64,000 nt of DNA from Cyclina sinensis (GCA_012932295.1 JAAONU010000001.1:51805134-51869133), one strand, 5' to 3'; shown: positions 1 through 13,291, counted from the first letter of the stretch. The notes: generated from the sequence alone by a model not told the origin. Translations and numbers: made by a program.

Positions 1-430
1 CCCTGTTCTGTGTGAAATGTGGAAATTGACAGTTGTTAAACTAATAGCTGAAACAATTTGAAAAGAACAAATAAAAAAATTGTCTGGTAACAGAGTCAGT
101 GGAAAATGTGTCGAGCATCCCCCCTGGAAATACTTTTGGCTATCATTTTTTTAAATTAAAAATATTGGCTATTATTATTTTTTTAAGCCAGTGTGAGCCC
201 TGATTATGATAAATCAATTGTTATTCGTTGATATGATGTATGTAGATTTTAGAAAATTAAAGTAAAAAAAAAATATTAGATTTATCATTTTAAAATGCTT
301 TAATGCCATAAAATATTCATAACAGTTGAAGCTCTAGATATGTTGTAAATTGGGTCTTAAAAATTGAGAAACTGAAAAATTTTCGACGACCGGGAGGGAG
401 CTCCCTCCTGGAACCCAACCTTCTGCCTTA
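1..430. repeat. Remnants of a non-autonomous DNA transposon family
   Basis: Positions about 285-420 match the right-central part of the intact MITE at 7349-7877. Both share a 'taaattgggt' block and the 'gacgaccgg' then 'gagctccctcctgga' block. Positions about 185-204 (GCCAGTGTGAGCCCTG) resemble the right terminus of the same element. The copies are truncated and diverged, and no target duplication is visible. Confidence 0.5.
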
Positions 431-690
431 CAGGTCCTCCTTTAGCTAAGGAATAAAAACTAAATCAAAAAGAGCAAGGTCTGGCGAGTAGGGTGCATGT
501 CTCAGTCATACATATCCTAGAAAATCAGTCGACTATCCTCTGCATGATGTGCCAGAGCATTGTCTTATGTTATATCAGGTACTCGATGTCTAGATTTGGC
601 CATATTTTGCAGATAGCATGTGTCAAATCCTGCTGGATGTTAGAACCATAATAATGTACCATTACTCTGAATCCAGTCTGAAGGAAAGGG
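430..690 (-). pseudogene. Decayed mariner-type transposase fragment
   Basis: Reading the minus strand leftward from about 690, a broken frame gives MVHYYGSNIQQDLTHAICK, then after a frame change DNALAHHAED, then after another APYSPDLALFDLVFIP, an in-frame stop and LKEDL. These match the mariner/Tc1 transposase stretch that carries the catalytic Asp (the DNAPxH motif) and the following HPPYSPDLAPxDxxLFPxLKExL block. Frameshifts and stops show that it is a fossil. Terminal repeats were not found. Confidence 0.65.
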
Positions 691-1596
691 TAGCAAATTC
701 AACTATATGCGCTTGTGAATGTTCATCCTTTACACTTTTAAATGAAATAAATATAAAATAAAATATTTGTTCGTAAAAAGCAATTATTTAACTATATAAA
801 ACATGCCTTTTGATAAGAAGCAGCAATACAGATGGCATTCATTTCACGTTTTCTCCTTTAAATAACAATCTCCTAACACCGATGGCCAGCTGGATTTATT
901 TCATTCCGCTACCTCTGTTTCACCAGATGAAAATCGTGTATGCCATCTATAAACTAGACTTCTCTTCACTTGCATTTTTTGTGTGTGAGATGAACTTCGA
1001 AGTTTCCACTGAAGTAATATCTGCTTGTCATAGAACTTAATAACACTCCGAAGAACCATTACAGACGTAACATCACTTATTCATTCCCCTTTTTAAACTT
1101 CTTCATCCAATTACCAGACTTTTAAACTACTTTTATGCAACAAAATAATGGCAAACTTCATAGTAATGTCAGGTATTCCAAAATGTGGTGCCATTTAACT
1201 ATTAGTCTAGGTCTTACTCTTTGGTTAACATTTTAACATGATGCAGGTGATTTATTTGTTTACTGATTCTTCAGTAACATTTATGTTTACATGATTTTGG
1301 AAGAAAACAGAATACTCTTAATTTTATTGTGTGCATCTTTAGTTGTTAACAAAAGGGCTAAGGACTGATGTCGCATTAATACATGTATCCATTTTTCTGT
1401 TATAAATATAGCAGAACATTTCTATCAAATGAAACGATAAAGTTTGTCATGTAATATTGCATTTCGTTAATTTGTATGCAATAAATATCAAAGCATGTGC
1501 ACTAAAATGTTATTTTTGTTATATGATACCTGGTATTTTGTGCAGTATTCCAAGGTCAGAGAAGAAAAGACAAATGAACCTTTTGAAAGTACATAC
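690..1596. other. Upstream non-coding stretch, no gene seen
   Basis: AT-rich sequence with no exon-like open frame. From about 1250 it begins to match copy B near 22.6 kb ('tttactgat', 'catgattttg', 'gaaaacagaat'). The 76-codon frame at 810-1040 has no recognisable motif. This may be an FLII intron or intergenic DNA; the window does not decide. Confidence 0.5.
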
Positions 1597-1662
1597 AGCA
1601 ATCAGATATCCTCCTATACCACTGCTTGGGTGTGCCAAGTTTTTCGATATAATTGCTCTCAT
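1597..1662 (-). pseudogene. Orphan copy of methyltransferase first coding exon
   Basis: Minus-strand ATG at 1662-1660 opens 22 codons, MRAIISKNLAHPSSGIGGYLIA, followed directly by a GTATGT donor. It differs from exon 1 of the methyltransferase gene (23981-23916) at only three residues and keeps start, frame and donor. The next exons would lie to the left, and none is present in 1-1596. It is either a stranded exon left by the segmental duplication or the start of a second methyltransferase gene outside the window. It sits upstream of, or within an intron of, the FLII gene on the opposite strand. Confidence 0.6.
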
Positions 1663-2804
1663 TGTATAACAAGTCGTGATTTCTCTGCAAACTGTAATAC
1701 CAAATATCAACAGTGCTGTAAAATTCAGTGAAAAAATTTAAAAACAGACTTTAAAACTAAATTTAAGTGTACATACATTATTAAGTGATTTAACCAGGGT
1801 CATGGTCATTGTTTCACTTAAAAGGGTAGGCTCACCTGTTTTGGGATGCAGGTGTATGCTTTACCTAGAATTCTTTTTATTGTACCTATAATGTTAAATA
1901 GTGTATTTTGGCAAATATCTTCAGCTTAAAATTTCACTAAATATTTAAACACCTTTCCACCCATAGCTTTTATTGCATATTTTCATGTGTCTTACCTTTT
2001 TTTGGTGTGTGTAGGCCTGGGCCTGTTGTACATTAAAAGAAATTAATCTGATGTTGATACAGACTGGAGGCTTAAATCAGCCTTATACCATTTATTTTGT
2101 ACCGTATAATATTGTCGCACAGTTACTCTTTAACATTTTAGCTCATGTAAGCCAGTACGCTCAAGTATGTTTTTTTTTCAAAATTACTTAAAGTCACTTA
2201 ACATGTAGTTATTCGATTTCCCTTTTTCATTTTCATACTGATCCATAACAGTAGTCAGTTAGACTGAAATGAAAAGGAATTAATACTTACAACAGAATTA
2301 ATATAATAATCCCTGACACTGTGTTCAATAATAAACTGTTCAAAGAGATCAGAGGCAAACTTTACCTCAGTTGACTATCAAAAGTTATCCTGATTCAGTA
2401 TATAGATATCTGGACAGTTGTATTATTTGACCTCATAAATAATGTTAGCATGCAAACTACACTGTTTCTATTTTTAATGTGTTATCAGTCTGTATGTCAA
2501 TGACCTGTTATCTGACTGGGTTGTTATTTTTGGTGTACAAAATGGTGTCCTTGGAAGAAGGGAAGTAACTCTGCCATATTGTGATGTGTTCTCAGATTGT
2601 TTGGTTTAGTCATCTGTTAACAGATTAAATCAAGTGTAAATTCAATGTTTAAAACTATGAAACACTTTTCTCCCCCTTTTTGACCAAGATGTTTTGCAGT
2701 TACAGTTATACAGCTTTAGGCATATGTGTACTTTTTCAGCATTATGTTACAGTGAACTTATTTTTGTTTTCAGTTTTCTGAGATAATGTTCTTGTTAATT
2801 TCAG
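1663..2804. other. Duplicated non-coding DNA upstream of the first visible FLII exon
   Basis: There is no LRR-like or other coding exon here. The part up to about 2683 is collinear with 23985-24985 in copy B, for example at 'gggaagtaact' and 'aaattcaatg'. From 2684 onward it has no copy B counterpart; this marks the left edge of the FLII deletion in copy B. Confidence 0.6.
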
Positions 2805-5800
2805 CTCTAATTGGGAAGTTCTATGAAGCAGATTGTTACATTATCTTAAAGACATACATTGATGAGTCTAACAGTTTGAACTGGAAGATTTACTTCTGGA
2901 TTGGTGCTCTGGCTTCAGTAAGGAAAACTTTCTGTTACCTTTAACTGAATAAGGCAGTTAGAGTCTGTTATTTGAATGAAAGGTTATTAGTTCCACATTC
3001 TTAACTGATTGTGTCTTTATTCTTTACCAAGGCAACAATCACATCTGATCTCTCTATCTTTTTGATACTTCAGTTTTTGGTTCCCTCCCCAGTTTTTGTC
3101 AAGTTTAAATGCAGATTATAAACTTCTGCAAGAAGCACTGGCAATTACAAAATCAGTTTTAATACCATTTGCTTGTCATCTAATCAGCCCAGTGTTTCAA
3201 AGGTAAAGTTTCTCTTGCAAAGATGAAATACACTGATAATATATATATATATATATATATATACAGACATTGAACATATGTTATCTGTGTAATAAATTTA
3301 GGTCTCGCTATCCACCAGACCATAGCTAATCTGTATTTATTTGTTGTATCATCAAGTTAGTCACCATTGGATACCCACCCCACGGTTGTTGATCTTCAAC
3401 AACTGTGTATATCCGACGGCAAGTTAGTGAAACAAATGGTGTTTTCCTGCAGATTTGAAGAAATGATGTATTTAGCTGTTTGAATATTGGGAATGTTTGT
3501 AAGAAGCATAGTGCTAACACATGTCAATCCTATATCATATTTTATCTTAGTAAGTGAATCCGGGCCTTTAATGTTTTTTTGGTAAGAATATCATATAGGG
3601 TATCTCAAGAGTGAAGTTCCTTACTAGATAGATAAAACATTTCCTAATAATTAGTTTCATTCTGCTGATATATTTCATGAATTACATGAACAAAAGTGAA
3701 AAAGAAAACAGCAACACTTTTTATAAAACAGAAATACAAAATTAAGGGTTTTAGTAACCCAACTTCCTTGTAGGCATTTACTTACTTAATTGGGTAAACC
3801 TACCTATGTCAGTAGTTATATATCAAAGTGATGGAAATTTTTCACTTGTGTCTGAATATTTTATCATTCTGATTATCTTTTGATGACTTTAGTTGGACAA
3901 GAAGGCTTGCTCTGCCATTCATGCTGTCAATCTTAGAAACCTGCTAGGTGCTGAAGGTCGTACACAACGAGAGGAAATGAATGATGAGACCGATGAGTTT
4001 TTGGACCTCTTTGAGAATGGAGTGTCCTATATAGAGGGAGGAAGGACATCAAGTGGCTTCTACACTGTTGAAGAACTGGTAACATACTCGGTTTTTCAAA
4101 GGATCAGTTGTTTTTATTAAACGTTATCTCTTTTTTATTTCCATCCCTGTTTGGTGATTTTTATATTTAACTGGTTTTAATGTCATTCATACATAAATGG
4201 AATATCATTGTTTAAATTACTTCTGGCTTCTAAACTCAAAGCTGACCATAATTTTGTTTTTCTTTCCAGGCTTTTAATAGTACTGGTAGTGTATCTGTGA
4301 AAGTTTTCTTTGGATTTGTGTTCAAATGACCAACATTATAACAGTTCAAAGTTTGCCATTTACTAAACGCAAAATCTACAGATACACAAGATTGTTGAAT
4401 AGACAGTTTTATTATACAGACAGTTCCAGTTGGTATTTCCTCAAAGAAGCTTATTTGCTACCCAGTAATGAATATTCAGACAGCTGATTTATTCATCACT
4501 GAATGTCAACATAATTGAAATCTAAATGTTGCAGGTCTATGAAACAAAGATATACAGAGCTACTGGAGTACAGTCTGTACATATGGAGAGGGTAGGTAGT
4601 CTAAAATTTTTCCATGTCATTATTCCCTCAACTAATAAAGTTGGGGGATATATATATTTATAGGAGTGAGCTTTTTGGTCAGTTTTTGTGTTTTGACTTT
4701 TACCTATTCCAGGTGTTAGATGTTAAGGGAGAGGGTATTTAATGATGGTTCTGATTTGAAATAATTATTTATACAAAGTAATGTAGTGATAAAAAATGTG
4801 GGTCTAAGAAGCTGATTCCATTTGAATCAACATTTTAAGAAATGCTTTGCTTTTTGATTTTCTCTTTAGCTAAACTTGAAGTCTTTTTCAGCAGTTAGCT
4901 TCAGTATCTAACTTCCTTTCAGTGCCCTGTAACTATGGCTTCTCTTGATCCAAGATTTGTCTACCTTGTTGATATTGGAAAGGTCCTGTATATCTGGGTA
5001 GGCAAGAAGTCTAAAGGTGTTACAAAAACAAAATCCAGGTAATTCTGCTTTTATTTTAACATGGCCGTAAAATAAGATTTTCATGACAATGAGGAACAAA
5101 CAGAGAAAGTAATGGATTCTACAGCTCTGTGCTGCACTGTGTAACTAAATGTTTTATTGTCTTGAGGTAAATGTTTTACTACTTAAATGTGAAATTCATG
5201 TTATATGTCAGATGGTACATTGGTTTTTAAGTATGCTTTTTTGATATTTGGATATTTTTGCTAATTTGCTTGAGTCATAGTTGATTGAGTTATTTTCATT
5301 GTTTAAAAAGATTTCCTACACACAGTGTTGAATGGATGCATATCATTCAGATTGGAAACACTGCTAGAATATCTCATTGTCGATCCATACAGAGGAAAAT
5401 TATGTAGATATTATGTTGTCATATGTTGAAAGCTGTGTGCAGTGTATAGGGGATGTGTTTCATGAAAATTTATGAAGAAATAGAAAGAAGATGCATGTAC
5501 ATGTAGAATGAAGAATAGTAATAGTTGAATATTTTTGTACATCAGACTTATAGCAGAGAAGATTAACAAGAATGAAAGAAAGAGTAAGTCAGCAATAGAA
5601 ATGGTGACCCAGGGGTCAGAGGAAATGTCCTTCTGGAGGGCCCTTAATGTACACACTGCTAAGGATATTATTCCTCTCAAGGTAGGCTTTTTGCTGTTTG
5701 ATTTTGAATTGAAGTTAAACATAAAACATTCATATTAATTTTCAATCTCATGGTCTTAAGTGCCCTGTAAAATGTGAAATGATAGAAAACATTGCATCCA

Positions 5801-8800
5801 AAATAAGCTAATGTTTTTTATGCCCCACCACTTCCATATTGTGTCCCCCGTAACTTCAAACATATAACTGCTAGAGCCATGAAACTTTCTAAGAATACTT
5901 GTCAGCATTAGTTGTCAGCATGTGAACTTAACGCACCTAGGTATTTTGATGCAAATTTATTGGAGATCGGCAGCCTCCTGATTAAGCAAAAAATAGCATT
6001 TTTTGATTTGTGTCATTTGTAGCTCCAAGTGTATAACTGCTAGAGCCATGAAACATTTAGAATAGTTGATAGCATGTGAAGTTAGGCACCTGGTATTGTG
6101 ACACAAATTTATTGGAGATCGGCATAGTTATGCCCCCTGATAAAGGTAGAAAAAAACTTTTTTTAGACTTTATATGCACCTGTAATTGTCCAGGATTTTC
6201 TCTGACAATACAGCGGAATCTGAGGGTTTTACTTGGATTATAAAATGAACAAATATTTCTGTATATTTCTTCAATTGGTACTTTTATTGATCCTTTCAGG
6301 AATGGGTACCAGATAACTTAGAGCTACCAGAACCTAGGTTATACAGAGTGGGTCTTGGAATGGGATACCTTGAACTACCACAAGGTTGTTACTCCTTAAC
6401 ACCTCTGAATTATCAGATTTAAATTTTAAATTAACCTTTAATAGAATATTTTACCAATGTTGATTGATAAAAGAATAAAACAGAAGTCTTTAAATATTTG
6501 ATTGTAAATTTACCTTAAAAATTATCAGGAAATTTTGTATGATTTTACACTGTACACAATATACTTAATATCTAGTGACTAATGGTGTTATTAGAATTAG
6601 AGTAAGGTTGATTTTTTTCCAGAGTGGTATGTTAAATATTAAAAAGTTCTTTCAGTTAACTTAAATGTCTGGGAAGAAATGACAGTGTTAACTCTTGCTA
6701 GAAATGAAAAAAGCTAAGAATTTCATTTAAAAAATATTTAATAGAAATAAAAAAACTAAGAATTTTACAATAAAAATCATTTTTACAAGTTAGTAGTCTA
6801 TTAAAAGGGTCAGTTATAGCAGACATTATCTATTGAAAGAAAGAAGCAAACACAACTTGTGACTAAAAGGAAAATTTTTTAATACATATTTCAGAGGAGA
6901 TTCCTGGTGGAAAACTGAGACAAAAATTATTAGATACAAAACAAGTTTATATCCTTGACTGTAAAACTGATGTGTTTGTTTGGATTGGAAAGAAGTCAAC
7001 ACGTCTCATTAGAGCAGCAGCCTTGAAACTGTCACAGGAATTGAATGCAATGTTAGAACGTCCTGATTTCTGCAGTGTCACTAGGTGTCTTGAGGGGACA
7101 GAGCCCCAAATCTTCAAGACCAAGTTTATAGGATGGGATGACGTGTTGCCAGTAGATTATACAAGAACCGCCGAGTCTGTTATTAGGAGAGGAGCTGATA
7201 TGAAGGTGATCATGGAACGAGACAAGATGAAGACAGACCTGTCAGCTTTATTTATGGCCAGACAACCTTCTATGCCAAAGGAGGAGGCTGTAAGTAATGA
7301 GAATTAAATTATCAGTTTCAATTCAAAAGTTTTATATTGTATTCCAGACAGGGTTTCTGCTGCAATTCGCCAATTCCGCAAATGGCGAAAAAAATAATGA
7401 AAGTGGCGAAAAAAAAATTAAAAAAATAAACATTTTTTTCGTAGAAGATTTAATAAAAATATACCCTTATTGACCACTGAGTGATTAAAGAAAAGCTTAA
7501 CAAATTGAAGGAAACCAATTTTAGTAAATATTTAGTTCATTCAACATGAAGCAGCCAGTAAAAATCTTGGATAAATTCTGTTTGTCATATATTTCCGCAA
7601 CCCCGTCGTATTTTAATATTTATAGAAATCAGTGTCTAGGAGACTCTTTATATCGCAAACTTACAAATCCAGTTCTAAGTTACTGACATTATCACATGTG
7701 TGTATTACATTTGTCCTTTTTTAAATGCCATGAAATATTTAGAACAGTTGAGGTTGAAGATGCCTTGTAAATTGGGTATTTAAAAATGAGAATTTGAAAA
7801 ATTTTCAACGACCGGAGGGGAGCTCCCTCCTGGACCCTTCCCAGTGGCGGAAAAAAAATTGGCCAGTGGAAACCCTGATTCCAGAGCTTATTTGTTAAAA
7901 GAACTGTTATGTGACACTATAAGTTTCAGCTCTGTGGTGAAATAGAACAAGGTTAAAGTCTGAAGAAAGTTAGGTGTGTCTAGTAATAAATTATTTGGCC
8001 AAAACATTTCCAGATGTTTCATTGTGTGTTTATGATAAGCTTAGGAAAGGTATTGCATGCACTTTACTTATGTATTATAGGAACAATTAATTGAAGAATG
8101 GAATGAAGACCTGGATGGTATGGAAGCATTTGTTTTGGAGGGCAAGAAATTTGTCAGGCTACCTGACAATGAAATTGGTAAGCACCTTCAAATGTGTATT
8201 TATTTGTGCCAGATTTGTCAAGCAGTGGCTTTTTTTTATTGGCAGACAGGTTACTAAACATTTTGAAATTTACTAAGCACAATAACATTGTGGGTGAAAC
8301 AAATTATTTGAAAGTTCTTCCTCAAAATTGGGAAAAAATCTCTTTAGGAGGCAAATAATACTTACATATTTGCTTATAAAATTCATTTTTAAATGGAATG
8401 ATTGGTGAAAGTTAGATGCAGTACTGAAACTTTCTTTTAGCTAGTTCTTGTATTACTGGCCTGTGAAAGGAAAGGAAATATTATGGAGGTGCACTGGTCG
8501 AAGGGTGAGAGCACCAGACTCGTGATCCAGAGATCGCTGGTTCAAATCCCACCAGGGATAAATTCTCCAGTGACTTCCTGCATCCCACACTTTCAGCTAA
8601 GGTACCGGTTTGAACCCAGGAGCTGTCATCTACAGAGATTAATATAAGTTGCAAGAACTTGCTTTCCCATCAGTGTAAAAGAAATAAGTTTAAACTTACA
8701 CTGTGAAAAGAAATTTCATGTTTTTTATGTTGTGTTTCAGGTATATTTCACAGTGAAGATTGTTATGTGTTCCTGTGTCGTTATTGGTTACCGGTTGAAG

Positions 8801-11800
8801 TACCGGAAGACGAGGAGGAAGAGGAAGATGATGAACCACCGGAAGAACAAATCAAGTGTGTCGTATACTTCTGGCAAGGTAGAGATGCTGGAAATATGGG
8901 ATACCTAACATTCACATTTAGGTTTGTTAAGTTTTAACAATCCTGCTAACTGGGCTATTGTGCAGTTGTATTATAAAAGAACAACAGTTTAAGGTTCTGG
9001 TAGATAAAGGACATAACATTGTTTTTCAGCTCTTTAGCTCTACTCTGTGCTTGATAAAAATGCTGAGAGGCGTTAGGATTATCATTACAATAAATTTTGG
9101 TCATCTATTTAGAATTACATTTCTTATTTATTTTAGGTTTTCAAATCAGCTGTCTTACTATACCTTAAGTACATTAATTTTCTACAGCTTACAGAAGAAG
9201 TTTGAATCTTTATTTGGGGACAAGCTGGAAGTGGTAAGAACCCATCAGCAACAAGAGAACCTTAAATTTATGTCCCACTTCAAGCGTAAGTTTGTGATCA
9301 GAAAGGGAAAAAGAAGACTTCCCAACCAGGAGCCAAAGAAACCACAGGTTGAGTTCTTTGAAGTGCGGGCCAATGGAGGTATCATATCCACCAGATGTAT
9401 TCAGGTAGGAGTGACTTTTTGTTAAGATAGATAAATAGATAGAGATAGATAGGTAGATAGATAGATAGATAGATAGATTTAATTTAAAATGTCAGACAGC
9501 ATGGTATTATAATACAATAAAACATACTTGAAATTAACAATAAACAAGAGCATGTATGAATTAAACATATTCAGCCATGTCAACCAACATTATATATTAA
9601 GGATAGCACAAAAAGAGTTTGTGAAAACTCTTATTTCCATTGTGGTCCTTGAGTATAGTATTGTGTGGCATAAGAAGACATATAGTTATAACAGGACTTA
9701 CCACAAAAATATCTCATAATTGAACGACTAAGTAAGTTTGTAACAAAAATAATTTACAATACAAATACTAGTTTTGAAAACTGTCTTAAACAAACCCCTT
9801 ACAGAACTAAAAGTAGATAATGCACAAGGAAAATTGGGAGAAACATTTTGAAGTGAAAATGCTTTAAAACATTGTGGGGAAAAATTACATTTCTTTTCTG
9901 TTCCAGATTCGACCTCATGCTTCTTTGCTGAACTCTTGTTTCTGGTGAGTATATTGGGTTTTATAGTTTCTTTAAAGAATATTAACCCATACTCTTCATA
10001 AATGTAAATGTAATTATGTTAAAAGTCATATAGTACTTCGAAAAGTGTATCAGTTGCTTTGCATACAAGAATTGAGTACCAGAGATGACTGTGATAAAAG
10101 TGATGATCTGTAGTAAATTTATATTTACTTTTTTACTAACCTGCATATTTGAAGTAGGTAAGTTATATCATGCTTCTTTTGTATGTCACGCCAGAATGAT
10201 GCATTTGTACCAGATAAAAAAGGACTAAGTCATTCATAATACAAATAAGTCCTGTAGAAAATTAATGTTTTGTTTACTGTAATGAAAGTGTTGATAAGTA
10301 CCGGTATATAACAGTGTCAATTTAATGCCTGTTTTCAGCTACATATTAATGGTACCATTTGACACAGAGGATCTAAATGGGGTGGTCTATGTATGGTGTG
10401 GTAGCAAGGCAGACCATGAGGATGCCTCTCTCACTGAGGAGATTGCATACTTCATGTACAAGGTAAGGAATGTCTTCAAGCATCAAGAATCTATATTTCT
10501 GTCGTATAAACTGAATAAAGTATTGAAATATACTTGTCGTACATTGTTATTTCATAATTTGTATGGTCGAAATTTCTTGATTATGTATGATTATGACAGG
10601 CTTTTCAGCCATTTTAAAGTAAAGGCCCTTGATTAACAAAAAAATAAAGAAGATATAAGTACTTTGTACTTAAATATAAATTATTTTTAGTTGAAGGAGT
10701 TGTGAAACTTTTATGAAACTTACAACATAGTCTCAGCTTAGTTGATAAATCTTGCAATAGTTTTTACATCTAGATTTATATAAATATTTCTATAAAATTG
10801 AATTTTTAGCTTTCTAAGTGAAACGTTAAAATTTTTTACCTTGTTAGATATTATAGCTGTTTTGCTGAATGACAAACATACTTGGCTGCTTTATTATAAA
10901 CAGTAAACCATAAATGGTATTTAGTATCACCCAGAGCTTTATTGTTGGTTTATTCACAGGATAACTACACAGTACAGATGATTAATGAAGGGGAGGAGCC
11001 AGAGAACTTCTTCTGGGTTGGGATTGGTGGAAAGAAACCATATGATAAGGTATGGCTGTCATTCATAACTTCCTAAGATTGAGCAACGTTGTTTTTTTAT
11101 CATGACTGTTTTCTTCATTATTTTTTACTGCTTTAAATTCAAAAGGTGTATAAGGTAGATATTTTGTGTACAACTGATTTGTTTGAACTTTGCATTCATG
11201 TTGAAGATGAAACTATGACATGGAAAAGGAAATTTTTTTAGTGTTGTTCAGTGCTTTTGTTGTTCATTTAGTATTTTAAAACCACACATTGTAAAATACA
11301 TTTGGTCTTTCGATACACTGTTTCAGGAAGCTGATTTTATGAACTTTGCTAGACTGTTCAGATGCTCCAATGAGAAAGGTTTTTTTGCTGTGTCAGAAAA
11401 ATGTGCCGACTTCTGTCAGGTAAAACTTGTTTATGTTAAGGATCTAGAAGAAATGAACTTTAACTTCTGTTAACACAAATCATGTCATGGGCTATACATG
11501 GTTTTACAACAGTGTGGTTAATGAAACAGCCTGGGTTTCATTTTCAGCTGGCTTTTGAACATGTGTATTTTGAAAATTGGCAATAATTGCAAAGAGAAAA
11601 ATTGATGTTGTAAAATACTTTTACTGCAGTGGATAGGGTCTGTAAAAATAACAGTTAATTGCTATATGAGGTATTAACTGATAAAACTTTTTCTTGTATA
11701 GCATATTATTGGAGTGATTGATTGAATAATTTACAGGATGATTTAGCTGATGATGACGTGATGATTCTGGACAATGGTCAACAGGTGTTCCTCTGGGTTG

Positions 11801-12300
11801 GCAAAAGGACATCTGATGTTGAGATTAAACTTGCCTTCAAGAGTGCACAGGTAAGAGAATTCCCAGTTAAACATTATATTTCCTTGCTGATATTATGTTA
11901 AGTTAGCATGCAGTATCTTTTCTACTGCTTCAGTGGGATAGTACAGTTAAATTCTGCTTCAAAAATAAATGATTTGTATGATAAGTGAACTTTAATTGAA
12001 TGTCACCCTTCCTAGATAAGAAAAAAACTATTTTACATGTGGTTACCAAAAATTAATAGTTTAATTTTTCATCTCTTATTTCAGCTCTGATTTATAATGG
12101 TATTATTAAGACATGTCTCTAGCTTTTTTAATTGTGTCTGAACTTGTGTAAATTTTGAATTTCAGGTATATATGCAGCATTTACGAAACAAGCAGCCAGA
12201 GAGACCAAGAAAACTGTTGCTTGCCATGAAATACAAGGAACACAGAAACTTTACCAAATGTTTTCATGGCTGGGGGAAATATAAGGAAGTGAGGGAATGA
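2805..12300 (+). CDS. FLII: Flightless-1 homolog, gelsolin-repeat half (5' partial)
   Basis: Exons: 2805-2917, 3893-4078, 4535-4591, 4923-5038, 5546-5681, 6300-6384, 6895-7289, 8081-8177, 8741-8921, 9188-9404, 9907-9944, 10339-10462, 10960-11049, 11327-11419, 11737-11850, 12166-12300. All introns are GT-AG and phases join without a stop for about 724 residues, ending in TGA. Recognised from gelsolin-like blocks typical of Flightless-1: [117 protein letters not shown] and a C-terminal FTKCFHGW. Exon 8741-8921 carries an acidic loop ([14 protein letters not shown]) between repeats, also known in the family. The family binds actin and acts as a nuclear-receptor coactivator. The N-terminal leucine-rich repeats must lie before base 1 or be missing; no LRR exon is visible in 1-2804. 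Introns hold a MITE, a SINE and simple repeats. The product call is firm; completeness is unknown. Confidence 0.95.
3239..3263. repeat. (TA)n microsatellite
   Basis: About twelve perfect AT dinucleotides in the FLII intron between exons 2917 and 3893. Confidence 0.9.
5815..6205. repeat. Intronic repeat with an internal duplication
   Basis: Two diverged units about 168 bp apart, each with 'ctgctagagccatgaaac' (near 5868 and 6036) followed by 'tttattggagatcggca' (near 5957 and 6107). They lie in the FLII intron 5682-6299. This is probably part of a dispersed element; no coding potential is seen. Confidence 0.6.
7349..7877. mobile_element. 529-bp hAT-like MITE with intact 8-bp target site duplication
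   Basis: The element starts CAGGGTTTCTGC and ends GTGGAAACCCTG, so the termini are inverted (CAGGGTTTC against GAAACCCTG). It is flanked by a perfect direct duplication ATTCCAGA at 7341-7348 and 7878-7885. An 8-bp duplication with CAGGG termini is characteristic of the hAT superfamily. There is no transposase frame, so it is non-autonomous. The interior contains short 'tggcgaaaaaaa' repeats. It sits in the FLII intron 7290-8080 and does not touch splice sites. Confidence 0.8.
8484..8700 (+). mobile_element. tRNA-derived SINE
   Basis: A tRNA-like head is followed by a B box GGTTCAAATCC at 8539-8549 and then a conserved tail ('cccacactttcagc', 'ggtttgaacccagga', 'aagttgcaagaacttg'). The same tail is seen at 46.47 kb and, inverted, at 55.26-55.45 kb. 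It lies in the FLII intron 8178-8740 in the sense orientation. Confidence 0.7.
9427..9478. repeat. (GATA)n microsatellite
   Basis: Imperfect GATA/GATAGATA run in the FLII intron 9405-9906, shortly after the exon donor at 9405. Confidence 0.85.
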
Positions 12301-13148
12301 AAAACTTGATATAACTCTGCAAGATGATGGTCAAACCTGAATATTACAAGATGCTACAGTGGCTGAACAAGAACATATTACACTGTTATAAACAGTTGAA
12401 ATGTGGTTTTATATGTCAATGTTTTAGTCCTACTGAAGTTTTACTGTGAGCGATCAGTGTTGCCACATGTCTTTCCCCAGTCTTTTATGGTAAAAGTTTA
12501 ATTGAAGTTTAATCTTCGAAGTTTAATTGTTTGATTTTCTTAAATAACATTAGATTTTAATGGATTTAATGTTATGGATGATAATTCAGTTTTAGGTTTT
12601 GGTTTAGTCTTAGAGACTTGGTAAAGAAAATTATGTCACCATGGAAAATCGGGTGTCATGATTGTGTTCGACCAATGTTACTGTTTGACCAGTGATACAA
12701 GAGTGATGTATTGATTTCTGTGGTGGACTGGAAGATGTTATTAAAAGTTTGATAGATTGATTGGTAAAACATAATGGTATATAAAATAGATATATGTAGA
12801 ATGGAAATACAATGTAATTATGAAAATATATTTGGGCGTATCTGTTTGCACAGATTAATGAGTAGCGGTTACACTGAGATAGTACTGCATGTTATTGTAA
12901 TGTCCCTTTATGATGATATAAAGTCTAGGCCAGCATCAGGCCAAAAAAGTAAGTAGTGAGACATGTATTGTTCTGGTTACTAGAACTGATTTTTCAGAAG
13001 CCAAATTCTGAAACTAATAACTAGTATCTGTGACCATGGCACTTACAAGTAATTAGTGTAACAATGCCACCTTGCTATTAATCAACGGCTGTGGAGCAAT
13101 GCAAATATCATTAATATGTTTTATTGCATTTCCTGAGAGAAAAATAAA
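12301..13148 (+). other. FLII 3' untranslated region (extent inferred)
   Basis: This stretch follows the FLII stop codon and has no convincing reading frame on the plus strand. An ATTAAA hexamer lies at 12740-12745 and a canonical AATAAA at 13143-13148. Either could direct cleavage, so the mRNA would end near 12.76 or 13.17 kb. The duplicated block shared with copy B starts shortly after this, near 13.2 kb. Confidence 0.5.
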
Positions 13149-13291
13149 AACATGATAGTTACTCCTTAGTCTGATTTCCCTTCAAGTGGAAACCCATTTA
13201 TAGCCACCTTAATCAACACACTACTTTTCTGTCAAAGTTTCGGATATAACTTCAGGATTTCCATTTACACCAAACCAAAGATCAGTGCTTT

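Noticed and set aside
1457..1731. Plus-strand frames of 70-78 codons
   Set aside because: They are antisense shadows of the methyltransferase-type exon on the minus strand.
8484..8560. Candidate tRNA gene
   Set aside because: B box present, but the cloverleaf is not closed and a SINE body follows. The same applies at 40.43, 48.72 and 55.44 kb.
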